Of a stretch of 64,000 bases of DNA, positions 35,697 to 45,395 are shown piece after piece (position 1 is the first letter of the stretch; each line of letters begins with the position of its first letter). The notes beneath the pieces were generated by a model. The model was not told where the DNA came from. It worked only from the letters and a program-made list of their open reading frames with translations, and ran no database searches. This DNA is from Corticimicrobacter populi (lineage in GTDB: Bacteria > Pseudomonadota > Gammaproteobacteria > Burkholderiales > Burkholderiaceae_B): positions 186,001 to 250,000 of the forward strand of contig NZ_QETA01000003.1 in assembly GCF_003123725.1 (NCBI RefSeq), read 5' to 3'. The position numbers were made by a program, and so were the translations under genes.

Positions 35697-36266
35697 ATGC
35701 GCATCCTTGGGGTGGATCCCGGCCTGCGACGTACCGGGTTTGGCGTGATCGAACTGGATCGCGGCCAGGTCCGGTATATCGCCAGCGGTGCCATCGTGGT
35801 GCCGGCAGACCAGCCCATGTCGGAACGGCTGCGAACCATCCTCGCCAATCTGCGCGAGGTGGTTCGCCAGTATGAGCCCGATATTTCCGCCCTGGAAAAA
35901 GTATTCGTCAACACCAACCCGGCCTCGACGCTGCTGCTGGGCCAGGCCCGCGGCACCGCCATGTGTGCACTGGCCGATGCAGGCCTTGCCGTGCATGAAT
36001 ACACGGCGCTGCAGATCAAGAAATCTGTCGTCGGTACAGGTCGGGCCACCAAGCATCAGGTCCAAACCATGGTGCAGCACCTGCTGCGCCTGAACGGCCT
36101 GCCCCCGCCCGACCCCGCCGATGCCCTGGCCTGCGCCATCTGCCATGCCCATACCGGACAACTGTCAGAACGCGTCCTGGCCATCGACGCCCAGACCGGT
36201 GCAACCGTGAACCTGCCTCGCCATCGCAAGACCCTGCGCCGGGGACGGGTCATCGGCCACGGATAA
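35697..36266 (+). CDS. ruvC: Holliday junction resolvase RuvC
   Basis: A 189-residue crossover junction endonuclease. It begins [19 protein letters not shown] with catalytic Asp 7; the second acidic residue is in [15 protein letters not shown] near 66 and the last in [15 protein letters not shown] near 140. It cleaves Holliday junctions presented by RuvAB. ATG 35697 directly follows the purH stop; a longer in-frame start at 35604 lies inside purH and is not credible. A GC-rich hairpin, ATCGGGC/GCCCGAT, lies in the 96-base gap before ruvA. Confidence 0.95.
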   Translation: MRILGVDPGLRRTGFGVIELDRGQVRYIASGAIVVPADQPMSERLRTILANLREVVRQYEPDISALEKVFVNTNPASTLLLGQARGTAMCALADAGLAVHEYTALQIKKSVVGTGRATKHQVQTMVQHLLRLNGLPPPDPADALACAICHAHTGQLSERVLAIDAQTGATVNLPRHRKTLRRGRVIGHG

Positions 36267-36362
36267 AATCCTCGTCTACCCTCGACACAGTTTCCGCATC
36301 ATCGGGCACGGCCCGATTCCCAGGGATCACCCTGCCCTCACTCGCCTTGGAGAAACCTCATC

Positions 36363-36938
36363 ATGATCGGCCGTCTGACTGGCACTCTCGTGGAAAAATC
36401 CCCGCCCACCCTGTGCATAGACGTGCAAGGCGTCGGCTATGAAGTGGATGTTCCCATGAACACGCTGTACGCACTGCCGGAAGTCGGGCAACAGGTCAGC
36501 CTGTTCACGCACCTGAGCGTACGCGAAGACGCCCATATCCTCTATGGTTTTGCCACCCGTGAAGAACGGGGGGCTTTTCGTACCCTGATCAAGGTCAGCG
36601 GCATCGGGGCTCGCATGGCACTCGCGATCCTCTCCGGTCTTTCGGTCGCAGAACTGGCACAGGCCATCACCCAGCAGGAAAGCGCGCGCCTGACCCGCGT
36701 GCCGGGCATCGGCAAGAAAACCGCCGAGCGCCTGCTGCTTGAGCTGCGCGGCAAGCTCGGCGCAGACCTGGGCAATACCCCCCAAGCCGTTCCGGCAGGC
36801 AGCCAGTCCGACATCCTCAATGCCCTGCTGGCACTGGGCTACTCTGACAAGGAGTCGCAGGCAGCCCTCAAGAAACTGCCCGCCGATATCGACGTGGCCG
36901 CCGGCATCAGGCTGGCACTGCAAGGCCTGGTACGCTGA
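36363..36938 (+). CDS. ruvA: Holliday junction DNA helicase subunit RuvA
   Basis: A 191-residue protein. Domain I ([20 protein letters not shown]) is the OB fold; domain II has two helix-hairpin-helix motifs, [14 protein letters not shown] and [13 protein letters not shown]; domain III ([16 protein letters not shown] onwards) contacts RuvB. RuvA binds the four-way junction and loads the RuvB motor. Unusually, ruvB does not follow: the next gene is on the opposite strand and unrelated, so ruvB must be elsewhere or absent. Confidence 0.95.
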   Translation: MIGRLTGTLVEKSPPTLCIDVQGVGYEVDVPMNTLYALPEVGQQVSLFTHLSVREDAHILYGFATREERGAFRTLIKVSGIGARMALAILSGLSVAELAQAITQQESARLTRVPGIGKKTAERLLLELRGKLGADLGNTPQAVPAGSQSDILNALLALGYSDKESQAALKKLPADIDVAAGIRLALQGLVR

Positions 36939-37011
36939 ATCCAGGGTGCGTTGATTTTTATTGCGCGGTGGTCGAGCCCGGCACCGTCCGGATCGGGCCA
37001 TCGACGAGGAC

Positions 37012-38301
37012 TCATTCACGCAGCCGCGTCACCATCACCTGGTCAATCCGGAAGCTATCCACATCCATGACTTCGAAGCGGTAGCCACCCCAGGTCACGG
37101 TATCGGTGCGGCGCGGCACGCGCCGCAACATCACCATCAAAAAACCGGCCAGCGTCTCGTATTCATCCGCCTCGGGCAACACATCGATGTCCAGCACACG
37201 CTGCACATCCTGGATCGGCGTCACACCATCGATCAGCCAGGAATCGGCATCGCGCCGGATGATCTGCTCTTCATCCCAGGGCGAGACGAGATCGCCCATC
37301 ACCGTGCTCATCACGTCATTGAGCGTGACCAGCCCCACGATCAGGCTGTACTCGTTGACGATCATGGCGAAGTCCTCGCCCACCTGCCGGAACTGCTCCA
37401 GCACTTCGGCCAGCGTCAGCCGATCCGGTACCAGCAATACCTTGCGCAGGAGCGTCTCGTCATCCAGTCTGAGCGGCTGGTTATTGAGCACACGCTGGAA
37501 CAGATCCTTGGCATCCACGTAGCCGATCACATGATCGATATCACCACGGCAGACCGGGTAAGTCGAATAGGGTTCGGCCGAGATCCGGGCGCGAATCACT
37601 TCATCCGGATCATCGACCAGAAAATAGGCAATGCGATCGCGCTGGGTCATGGCACTGGGTACCATGCGCGTCGTCAGTTCAAAGACATTCTCGATGACCT
37701 GCTGTTCTCCGGCCGCCAGCGCGCCCGAGCGCGTGCCCGCTTCGGTCAGTGCCAGGATGTCAGCCGACGTGACCCTCTCCTCGCGCTGCGCAGGTGCTCC
37801 CAGGAGCTGCAAGGTACGCTGCATCAGCCACGAATAGAACAGCACCAATGGCCGCAGCAGGAAGATCAAGCCATGCATGGGGCGAATGACCCGCAGTGCC
37901 ACCTGCTCCGGCAGCAGCATGCCCAACTGGCGCGGCACCAGATCGGTCAGCAGGATAAACAGCGAGGTGATCAGAAAAAAGGAAATCAGGAAGGCCAGCG
38001 GCTCGCTCCAGGCCGGCTCCAGCCAGAACGCCAGCAGGGCATTGATGTACGGACTGAACACGGACTCACCGACGATCCCGCCCAGGATGGCCAATGCGTT
38101 GGTGCCGATCTGCACCACGGTGAAATAATGTGCGGGTTGCTCCTGTGTCTGGAGCACAGTGCGGGCGCGTTCATCGCCCTCGTCGACCATGCGCTGCAGG
38201 CGCAGGCGGCGCGATGCTGCCATCGATATTTCGGCCAGCGAGACAAAGGCACTCGCGCCGATCAGCAGTAAAAGCAGTAAAAGACTCTGGATAAAACTCA
38301 T
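37012..38301 (-). CDS. CorC/HlyC-family CBS-domain membrane transporter (DUF21)
   Basis: A 429-residue protein: an N-terminal DUF21 transmembrane domain (residues about 1-190), two CBS domains (about 210-335, including VEEVLEQFRQVGEDF-like segments and DVMSTVMGDLVSP), and a C-terminal CorC_HlyC domain (from about 345). Family members are tied to magnesium or cobalt efflux (CorC, MpfA/YhdP-like); the older name hemolysin is misleading. It stands alone, convergent with ruvA and divergent from a DUF455 gene across a hairpin. Ion specificity is inference. Confidence 0.85.
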   Translation of the reverse strand: MSFIQSLLLLLLLIGASAFVSLAEISMAASRRLRLQRMVDEGDERARTVLQTQEQPAHYFTVVQIGTNALAILGGIVGESVFSPYINALLAFWLEPAWSEPLAFLISFFLITSLFILLTDLVPRQLGMLLPEQVALRVIRPMHGLIFLLRPLVLFYSWLMQRTLQLLGAPAQREERVTSADILALTEAGTRSGALAAGEQQVIENVFELTTRMVPSAMTQRDRIAYFLVDDPDEVIRARISAEPYSTYPVCRGDIDHVIGYVDAKDLFQRVLNNQPLRLDDETLLRKVLLVPDRLTLAEVLEQFRQVGEDFAMIVNEYSLIVGLVTLNDVMSTVMGDLVSPWDEEQIIRRDADSWLIDGVTPIQDVQRVLDIDVLPEADEYETLAGFLMVMLRRVPRRTDTVTWGGYRFEVMDVDSFRIDQVMVTRLRE

Positions 38302-38370
38302 AGGCTCACGGGCACGCCACCCGATGGGATGGCTTCATGCATGAGGCACTCGAAGAAACGACACGACGGA

Positions 38371-38397
38371 GCCCGGCCTTGCATCGTGCAGCCGGGC
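38371..38397. repeat. Hairpin in the divergent corC-like/DUF455 gap
   Basis: GCCCGGC (38371-38377) pairs with GCCGGGC (38391-38397), and TGCA-tcg-TGCA (38380-38390) continues the stem after a 2-base bulge. About 11 base pairs with a 3-base loop. No T-tract follows on either strand, so it is more likely an mRNA 5'-end structure or protein site than a terminator. Nothing else is apparent in this 230-base gap. Confidence 0.5.
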
Positions 38398-38531
38398 AGA
38401 CTTGAGTTGCGTGGAGCAGTCTGACGGTCGTTTCAAATCGAAACGCCTCGGCCAGCATACCAGTTTCAGTCAGCTTGTGATAGGGTCTCGCCTGCTCAGT
38501 GCAAACCTTCATACCGATTGTCGATATCCTC

Positions 38532-39347
38532 ATGCATGCTCCCATGCCCGATTGTCTGGCCGCCTGTGCGGTCGACGTCCTGAACACCGCAGATCCTGCA
38601 CAGAAGACAGCCCGCTCACGTGCCTACGCCCGTGCCTGGCTAGACGCCCGCGCCAGTGGCACGCCCATGCCAATCGGTCAGGCTGCCGCCCCGGACCACC
38701 CGGCCCGCCCGGCGGATCCGGAACTCCTGTCGCCAACCCAGGTACCGCGCCGCAATCCCGGCAGCCCACGCGGGCGTATCGCCCTGCTGCACGCCGTGGC
38801 CCACATTGAGTTCAACGCCATCGACCTGCACTGGGACATCATCGCCCGCTTTACCGATACCCCCATGCCCCTGGGTTTCTACGACGACTGGGTTCGAGCC
38901 GCCGATGACGAATCACGACACTTCCATCTGGTCAACGACTGCCTGATCGCACAGGACAGTGGCTATGGCATGCTTCCTGCCCATGCCGGCATGTGGCGAT
39001 CTGCCGAGAACACGGCCCATGACCTGATGGGTCGGCTGGCCATCGTGCCCATGGTGCTGGAGGCACGCGGGCTGGACGTGACACCCGCCATGATCGAGAT
39101 TTTCCGCAAGGCTGGGCAGGCCGACGCGCTTGCCGCACTGGAAACCATCTACGCCGAAGAGGTTGCACACGTTGCCTATGGTTCGAAGTGGTTCCATTTT
39201 CTGTGCGGACGATATGACCTGGATCCCAAGGAGGCCTTCCATGACAAGGTGCGGCAGTACTTCCGGGGTTCACTCAAACCGCCTTTCAATGACGAAAAAC
39301 GGGCCGAGGCCGGATTGCCGCCAGACTTCTATTGGCCGCTGGCCTAA
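38532..39347 (+). CDS. DUF455 ferritin-like protein
   Basis: A 271-residue protein of the DUF455 family, with a ferritin-like four-helix core. Carboxylate and histidine pairs that could bind a di-metal centre are visible in AHIEFNAIDLHWDI (near 97) and ETIYAEEVAHVAYGSKW (near 210). Biochemical function is unknown. ATG 38532 is chosen because it gives the family N-terminus (ending with LNTADPAQK); a GTG at 38499 would add 11 residues. No operon partners are evident; an alpha/beta hydrolase follows after 47 bases. Confidence 0.78.
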   Translation: MHAPMPDCLAACAVDVLNTADPAQKTARSRAYARAWLDARASGTPMPIGQAAAPDHPARPADPELLSPTQVPRRNPGSPRGRIALLHAVAHIEFNAIDLHWDIIARFTDTPMPLGFYDDWVRAADDESRHFHLVNDCLIAQDSGYGMLPAHAGMWRSAENTAHDLMGRLAIVPMVLEARGLDVTPAMIEIFRKAGQADALAALETIYAEEVAHVAYGSKWFHFLCGRYDLDPKEAFHDKVRQYFRGSLKPPFNDEKRAEAGLPPDFYWPLA

Positions 39348-39394
39348 ACTGATGCTGTACAAGCATCCACGGTATTCCGTACAAGGGCAACAAC

Positions 39395-40171
39395 ATGACA
39401 GTCTTCAATCATCGGGACGGCGAGCATCTTCAAATCAACGACGCGCGCATCTACTACGAACAGCAGGGCCATCAGGACGGCCCTGCACTGATCTTCCTGC
39501 ATGGTGGCCTCGGCGATGTGGAAACCTTCAACACGCTTGCAGCACACCTGGGCAAGACCTATCGACTGATCGGCATCGACAGTCGAGGGCAGGGAAAATC
39601 CACGCTCGGCACTTCGCCTCTAACCTATAAGCGCATTCAAGAGGATGTAGAAGCCGTGGTCCGGCATCTGGCATTGACCAATGCCAGCATCATCGGCCAC
39701 AGCGATGGCGGCATCGCAGCCCTGCGCTTGGCCGCAAGCGGCACTCCATGGATCAACAAGCTCATTACGATTGGCGCGCACTGGGCGTTGTCGGCAAACG
39801 ACCCGACCCGCGAGATGTACGCGGGCATCACCGCCGCAGATTGGCGCGAGATGTTTCCTGAAGAGGTCGATCGCTACCTGGCATTGAACCCGGAACCTGA
39901 TTTCGAAAGGCTGATGACGGCGGTGCGCACGCTTTGGCTGGACGACAGCGAAGAGGGCTACCCCGGCGAAACCGTGTGTACCATCAGCGCCAGCCTGCTG
40001 GTCGTGCGGGGCGATGACGACCCGCTCGTCTCCCGTACCAATGCCGTCGAACTGGCAGACCGTGTGGCAGGGGCAAAGCTTCTGAATCTGCCATTCGCTG
40101 ATCACTCTGCGCAGGAAAGCCAGTCACAGTGGCTACTGCCGGTGCTGAATACATTTCTACAGACGCATTAG
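39395..40171 (+). CDS. Alpha/beta hydrolase
   Basis: A 258-residue alpha/beta-fold hydrolase. The oxyanion loop is FLHGGLGDVETF, the nucleophile elbow is IGHSDGGIAALRLA (Ser near 104), the acid is in VVRGDDDPLVS (near 210) and the His in PFADHSAQES (near 236), so the full catalytic triad is present. The substrate cannot be predicted. It is convergent with ilvC, whose terminator lies in the gap. Confidence 0.8.
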   Translation: MTVFNHRDGEHLQINDARIYYEQQGHQDGPALIFLHGGLGDVETFNTLAAHLGKTYRLIGIDSRGQGKSTLGTSPLTYKRIQEDVEAVVRHLALTNASIIGHSDGGIAALRLAASGTPWINKLITIGAHWALSANDPTREMYAGITAADWREMFPEEVDRYLALNPEPDFERLMTAVRTLWLDDSEEGYPGETVCTISASLLVVRGDDDPLVSRTNAVELADRVAGAKLLNLPFADHSAQESQSQWLLPVLNTFLQTH

Positions 40172-40214
40172 CAGGTGCAGGTGCAGAAGCGCTTCGGCCA
40201 GCGATACCGACGAC

Positions 40215-40248
40215 AAAAAACCCGGCACCTTTCCAGGCACCGGGTTTC
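40215..40248 (-). terminator. Intrinsic terminator of the ilv operon
   Basis: On the minus strand AACCCGG (40240-40246 read in reverse) pairs with CCGGGTT (40219-40225), with a 2x2 internal loop and a further CCT/AGG stem around a TTCC-type loop; a run of six T follows (complement of 40215-40220). It is about 55 bases beyond the ilvC stop and fits a Rho-independent terminator. Confidence 0.75.
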
Positions 40249-40303
40249 AGATAGCCACCACACCATGCCAGGCCTTAAAAACCCGACACAGCCTGGAGAA
40301 TGA

Positions 40304-41338
<1,035 letters not shown>

Positions 41339-41378
41339 TCAGTCAGATTCAGAAATTGGAATATGCATTGCTGCAGAA

Positions 41379-41412
41379 CCGGCCATGCAGGGCAACCCAC
41401 CCTGCATACCGG
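41379..41412 (-). repeat. Hairpin between ilvH and ilvC
   Basis: ATGCAGGG (41385-41392) and CCCTGCAT (41400-41407) are perfect 8-bp arms around a 7-base loop, and flanking CCGG sequences (41379-41382 and 41409-41412) can extend the stem. No T-tract follows on the minus strand. It lies in the 99-base ilvH-ilvC gap, where it could be a processing or mRNA-stability hairpin setting ilvC apart from ilvIH. Confidence 0.6.
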
Positions 41413-41419
41413 CGCTGCG

Positions 41420-41911
41420 TCAGACTTTCAGTACCCGCTCGCCCCGGCCGATGCCGGACGCGCCCGTACGGACCGTTTCGAGAATGGCGCTGCGATCAAG
41501 TGCATCGATGAACGCCTGCAGCTTGTCCTGCGCACCGGTCAGCTCGATGGTATAGGACTTGTCGGTCACGTCGATGATGCTGCCGCGGAAGATATCGGCC
41601 ATGCGCTTGACCTCTTCACGCTCCTTGCCCACGGCACGGACCTTGATCAGCATCAGCTCACGCTCGATATGCGGACCTTCGGTCAGGTCCACCACCTTGA
41701 CCACGTCGATCAGGCGGTTGAGATGCTTGGTGATCTGCTCGATCACGGCATCCGAACCGGTCGTCACCACCGTCAGGCGCGACAGCGTGGCATCCTCGGT
41801 CGGTGCCACGGTCAAGGTCTCGATGTTGTAGCCACGGGCTGAAAACAGCCCCACCACCCGCGACAGCGCGCCGGGTTCGTTCTCCATGAGAACCGAAATC
41901 ACGTGTCTCAT
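41420..41911 (-). CDS. ilvH: Acetolactate synthase small (regulatory) subunit
   Basis: A 163-residue protein with an N-terminal ACT domain (MRHVISVLMENEPGALSRVVGLF, valine-binding) and the C-terminal ALS_ss_C domain, as in IlvH/IlvN. It activates the large subunit and gives valine feedback inhibition. The spacing to ilvI is 9 bases, so the pair is co-translated. The name ilvN is equally used for this group. Confidence 0.95.
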   Translation of the reverse strand: MRHVISVLMENEPGALSRVVGLFSARGYNIETLTVAPTEDATLSRLTVVTTGSDAVIEQITKHLNRLIDVVKVVDLTEGPHIERELMLIKVRAVGKEREEVKRMADIFRGSIIDVTDKSYTIELTGAQDKLQAFIDALDRSAILETVRTGASGIGRGERVLKV

Positions 41912-41920
41912 GTCGTCTCC

Positions 41921-43633
41921 TCAAAGCTCTTGCGAGCCCATCATCATCTCGGTCAGGCCACGGCCTGCCTTGACCATGGGCCAGACGTTCTCGGTGCGGT
42001 CGGTCAGGAAGTCCAGGAACACCAGCCTGTCCTTCAGGGCGAAGGCCTCGCGCAACGCGCCCTCGACATCGCCCGGCTTTTCGACGCGCACGCCGACATG
42101 ACCGAAGCTCTCGACCAGCTTGACGAAATCGGGCAGCGAATCCATGTACGACTCGGAATAGCGCGAACCGTATTCAATCTGCTGCCACTGGCGCACCATG
42201 CCCAGGAAACGGTTGTTGAGACAGATGATCTTGGGATGGATCCGGTACTGACGGCAGGTCGCCAGCTCCTGGATGTTCATCTGGATCGAGGCCTCGCCGG
42301 TGATCACGGCCACCTCGGCATCGGGGTGTGCCATCTTCACGCCCATGGCGTACGGCAGGCCCACACCCATGGTACCCAGGCCACCCGAATTGATCCAGCG
42401 GCGCGGCTTGTCAAAGCCATAGTATTGCGCCGCCCACATCTGGTGCTGGCCCACGTCGGAAGTGACATAGGCATCGCCGCCGGTCACTTCCCAGAGCTTT
42501 TGCACCACGAACTGCGGCTTGATGACTTCATCGGAGGGTTCGTAGGCCAGGCACTGCTTGCCGCGCCAGGTCTCGATCTGCTGCCACCACTTCTCGAAGC
42601 GGCCAGCCTTGGGTGCCTCGGGTGCCGTGCGCAACTGCTCGATCATCTCCTGCAGCACATCACGGACGTTGCCGACGATGGGCACATCGACCTTGACGCG
42701 CTTGGAGATCGACGACGGATCGACGTCAATATGGATGATCTTGCGTGGATTTTGCGCAAAATGGCGCGGGTTGCCGATCACACGGTCATCGAAGCGCGCG
42801 CCGATGGCCAGCAGCACATCGCAGTGCTGCATGGCCATATTGGCCTCGTAGGTGCCATGCATGCCGGGCATGCCCACAAAATGCCGATCACTGGCCGGGA
42901 ACGCACCCAGGCCCATCAGGGTATTGGTGCAGGGCGCACCCATCAGATCAACCAGTTGTCGCAACTCTTCGGAAGCATTGGACAGGATCACGCCACCACC
43001 GGTATAGATCACCGGCCGCTCGGCCTGGCGCAGCATCTGCACGGCCTTCTTGATCTGTCCCTGATGACCCTTGGTGACAGGCATGTAGGAGCGCAGGTGG
43101 ATTTCCTCACGGGCCGGCGAGTACTTGCACTGCGCCACCGTAATGTCCTTGGGGATGTCCACCAGCACCGGGCCGGGACGGCCGGTACGGGCAATATAGA
43201 ATGCCTTGCGCATCACGTCGGCCAGATCCTTGACGTCGCGCACCAGGAAATTGTGCTTGACGCAGGGGCGGGTAATACCAACGGTATCGCACTCCTGGAA
43301 GGCGTCCTCGCCGATCGCTGCCGTGGGAACCTGACCACTGATGATCACCATCGGGATCGAGTCCATGTAGGCTGTGGCAATGCCGGTCACGGCATTGGTC
43401 AGGCCCGGACCGCTGGTGACCAGTGCCACGCCGACCTTTTCGGTCGAACGCGAATAGGCATCGGCCGCGTGCACGGCAGCCTGCTCGTGTCGCACCAGAA
43501 TGTGTTCGAACTGTTCTTGCTTGTAAATCGCGTCGTAGATGTAGAGCACCGCGCCGCCAGGGTATCCGAAGACGTGCGTCACGCCCTCTTCGACCAGACA
43601 GCGCACGACGATTTCGGCGCCATTGATTTCCAT
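41921..43633 (-). CDS. ilvI: Acetolactate synthase large (catalytic) subunit
   Basis: A 570-residue thiamine-diphosphate enzyme. The N-terminal PYR domain has EEGVTHVFGYPGGAVL and RHEQAAVHAADAY with the catalytic Glu; the C-terminal TPP domain has GEASIQMNIQELAT and NNRFLGMVRQWQ. It condenses two pyruvates to acetolactate or pyruvate with 2-oxobutyrate. AAGGA lies 9 bases before the ATG. A 246-base leader between a candidate leader ORF and this start may hold the control region. Confidence 0.96.
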   Translation of the reverse strand: MEINGAEIVVRCLVEEGVTHVFGYPGGAVLYIYDAIYKQEQFEHILVRHEQAAVHAADAYSRSTEKVGVALVTSGPGLTNAVTGIATAYMDSIPMVIISGQVPTAAIGEDAFQECDTVGITRPCVKHNFLVRDVKDLADVMRKAFYIARTGRPGPVLVDIPKDITVAQCKYSPAREEIHLRSYMPVTKGHQGQIKKAVQMLRQAERPVIYTGGGVILSNASEELRQLVDLMGAPCTNTLMGLGAFPASDRHFVGMPGMHGTYEANMAMQHCDVLLAIGARFDDRVIGNPRHFAQNPRKIIHIDVDPSSISKRVKVDVPIVGNVRDVLQEMIEQLRTAPEAPKAGRFEKWWQQIETWRGKQCLAYEPSDEVIKPQFVVQKLWEVTGGDAYVTSDVGQHQMWAAQYYGFDKPRRWINSGGLGTMGVGLPYAMGVKMAHPDAEVAVITGEASIQMNIQELATCRQYRIHPKIICLNNRFLGMVRQWQQIEYGSRYSESYMDSLPDFVKLVESFGHVGVRVEKPGDVEGALREAFALKDRLVFLDFLTDRTENVWPMVKAGRGLTEMMMGSQEL

Positions 43634-43879
43634 GTTGTATTCCTTTCAAAACCGGCTTTGCGACATCGAGTCTTGCCTGCCAGGGTAAGGCGGCAACATG
43701 GTTTGCGCTGATCGGAACAGCACATCAAGGCTTGACGGTTCACGGAACCGGGCTACCTGGATGCCCTGCCGACCCGGCGCGCACCACCCGGGGCGCATCG
43801 CAACATTCCTGAGAATGCCTGAGGTCGAAACGGAAGCTGTGGCATCACACGCTTGTGGCGCGGCTCGCAGCAGGTTGTA

Positions 43880-43951
43880 TTAGCGCATCGTTCCCGGATG
43901 ATGGCCGGGTTCTTGTCTGCCAATGCATGTGCGACTGATGAATAAGCACAT
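43880..43951 (-). CDS. Candidate 23-residue ilv leader peptide
   Basis: On the minus strand an ATG at 43951 opens a 23-codon frame ending TAA at 43880. The peptide starts MCLFIS, has Cys 2 and 9 and Ile 5 and 10, uses the rare Leu codon TTA, and ends PGHHPGTMR. The codons for PGHHPG lie in a hairpin, CCCGG (43905-43909) with CCGGG (43893-43897). The predicted transcript starts only about 5 bases upstream. It resembles an attenuator leader in position, although it is not rich in branched-chain residues. Coding status is unproven. Confidence 0.35.
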   Translation of the reverse strand: MCLFISRTCIGRQEPGHHPGTMR

Positions 43952-43962
43952 ACAAGAAAACG

Positions 43963-43991
43963 AATTTACCGCGTTGCAGGGGAATGCGCAA
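43963..43991 (-). promoter_or_regulatory. Predicted ilv operon promoter
   Basis: On the minus strand TTGCGC (43986-43991), 17 bases, TAAATT (43963-43968). The -35 matches three and the -10 four consensus bases. Transcription would begin near 43956, giving an ilvI leader of about 320 bases. The remaining 43634-43879 stretch contains several GC-rich hairpins, such as CGGTTC/GAACCG near 43738-43752, but no T-tract terminator. Confidence 0.4.
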
Positions 43992-44027
43992 ACGCTACGC
44001 ACCCGATCGGTGCGCAAAGTCCCCTGC
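43976..44027 (-). repeat. Two-tier hairpin after the ubiM-like gene
   Basis: Outer arms GCAGGGG (43976-43982) and CCCCTGC (44021-44027) enclose an inner hairpin CGCACC (43998-44003) / GGTGCG (44009-44014). It lies 21 bases beyond the stop of the ubiM-like gene. It may end that transcript or insulate the ilv promoter, whose -35 lies inside the outer arms; no T-tract is present. Confidence 0.45.
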
Positions 44028-44047
44028 CAGTAGCGGGACAGCAACGA

Positions 44048-45214
44048 TCAGCCGGTCAATTGCGAGGCCACCATGCGCTTGAAAGGTGCCAGCGCATCAG
44101 CCACGCGCAGCACGGCGCTGCGCAGCACGCGCGCCGGTGCGCGGTCATTGGTATAGAGCGATACCACCAGGTTGGTGGCCGTATAGAGTGGCAGGCTGGC
44201 GCGGCGATGTGCCCAGGTATAGCTCTCGAGCAACGAAGCGGCCGCCATGTCCTGGCCTGCGCGGTGGGCTGCGAGTATCCGCTCGGACAACAGCTTGACG
44301 CTGGTCAGCCCCAGGTTGAAGCCATGTGCGGTGACCGGATGCATGCCGACAGCCGCATCGCCGATCAGTGCAAACCGCCGGGCATGGAACCGCGAGGAAT
44401 ACACGCCGACCAGCGGGTAAACCGTGCTGACGCTGACACGTTTCATCGTACCCAGGCGGTGTTCGAAACGGCGCTGAATATCGATATTGAAGGCATCTTC
44501 GTCGAGCGCCTGCAACTGCTGCATCTGGCTGTGCGGCAGGGTCAGCACCACCGACGCCTGGTTGCCGTTGAGCGGCAGCAGCGCGCGGGTCTGGCCATAG
44601 CCGAACCATTCCCAGGCCACGTGTCCGTGCGGCACATCGTGCTGGGCACGGAACACCATCATGCTCTTGCCGTAGTCTTTCATGTGGGCGGGGATGCCCA
44701 GCGCCCGCCGTGTTTCGGAAAAACGGCTGTCGGCGGCGATCAGCAGCTTGCCGCCGATTACGCGACCATCTGCCAGGCTGACCGTACAGCCTTGCTCGTC
44801 GGTCGATACGCGCTCGACCTTGACCTCGTCGAGCAACTGGATGCGCTCGTTGCCCAGGATATTGGCATACGCCGCCTGGCGGATCAGGTGGTTGGGCACC
44901 AGCCAGCCCAACTGGGCCTCGCTGCCTGCTTCTGCCTGGACATGCATGCCATGGCGCGAGGATCCGTCCATGACCTGTGCGTGCTTGAGATCCGAAATTT
45001 CTTCGGCCGGAATGCGCTCCCACATCCCCCATGCCTGCATCAGGCGACGCGACTCGTGTGTCAGGGCGATCTCGCGCCCGTCAAAGGCAGCATCGGCCAG
45101 CGCTGCGCGCGACTGACGCTCGAGGAGCGCCACCGAAATGCCTGCCTGCGCCAGTACATGGGCCATGCTCAGGCCGGTCGGGCCGGCCCCGACGATGACT
45201 ACGTCCACATTCAT
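44048..45214 (-). CDS. ubiM: UbiM-like FAD-dependent ubiquinone hydroxylase
   Basis: A 388-residue class A flavoprotein monooxygenase with FAD motif DVVIVGAGPTGLSMAHVLA at the N-terminus and the second motif LIGDAAVGMHPVTAHGFNLGL near 280. The TAHG variant in place of VAGQG is characteristic of the UbiM branch, which hydroxylates demethoxyubiquinol in proteobacteria without the Coq7 diiron enzyme. ATG 45214 is preferred over the GTG at 45223 because GGAG then lies at a usable distance (10 bases). It is divergent from argA. Together with ubiH in this window two ring-hydroxylation steps are covered. Branch assignment is from motif memory, not a tree. Confidence 0.7.
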   Translation of the reverse strand: MNVDVVIVGAGPTGLSMAHVLAQAGISVALLERQSRAALADAAFDGREIALTHESRRLMQAWGMWERIPAEEISDLKHAQVMDGSSRHGMHVQAEAGSEAQLGWLVPNHLIRQAAYANILGNERIQLLDEVKVERVSTDEQGCTVSLADGRVIGGKLLIAADSRFSETRRALGIPAHMKDYGKSMMVFRAQHDVPHGHVAWEWFGYGQTRALLPLNGNQASVVLTLPHSQMQQLQALDEDAFNIDIQRRFEHRLGTMKRVSVSTVYPLVGVYSSRFHARRFALIGDAAVGMHPVTAHGFNLGLTSVKLLSERILAAHRAGQDMAAASLLESYTWAHRRASLPLYTATNLVVSLYTNDRAPARVLRSAVLRVADALAPFKRMVASQLTG

Positions 45215-45303
45215 CTCGCACACGCTCCAGTGTCATGTCAATGGGCTGAATTCTACCGCTTTGTTTCTGTAGCCGGTTTTGATTTCAGACAATGCCATCT
45301 TCC

Positions 45304-45343
45304 ATATCCGTCTAAAATAAACGCCAACCAAAACCACGGATAT
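45304..45343. repeat. 8-bp inverted repeat around the argA -10 region
   Basis: ATATCCGT (45304-45311) and ACGGATAT (45336-45343) are perfect inverted arms separated by 24 bases that include TAAAAT, a plausible -10 for argA. It may be a regulator site or loop structure; it does not match a known ARG box by eye. Confidence 0.35.
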
Positions 45344-45395
45344 GCTGGCGGCTCATGTCGCCCTCCCAAACCCCGACCCGGACTGCCACGACGCC

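Noticed and set aside
36300-36325. ATCGGGC/GCCCGAT hairpin between ruvC and ruvA as a terminator
   Set aside because: The stem is short and there is no T-tract; it is not enough to call a terminator inside a likely operon.
41903-43711. A 602-codon open frame opposite ilvI
   Set aside because: Antisense shadow of the acetolactate synthase gene; composition is His- and Arg-rich as expected from reverse reading.
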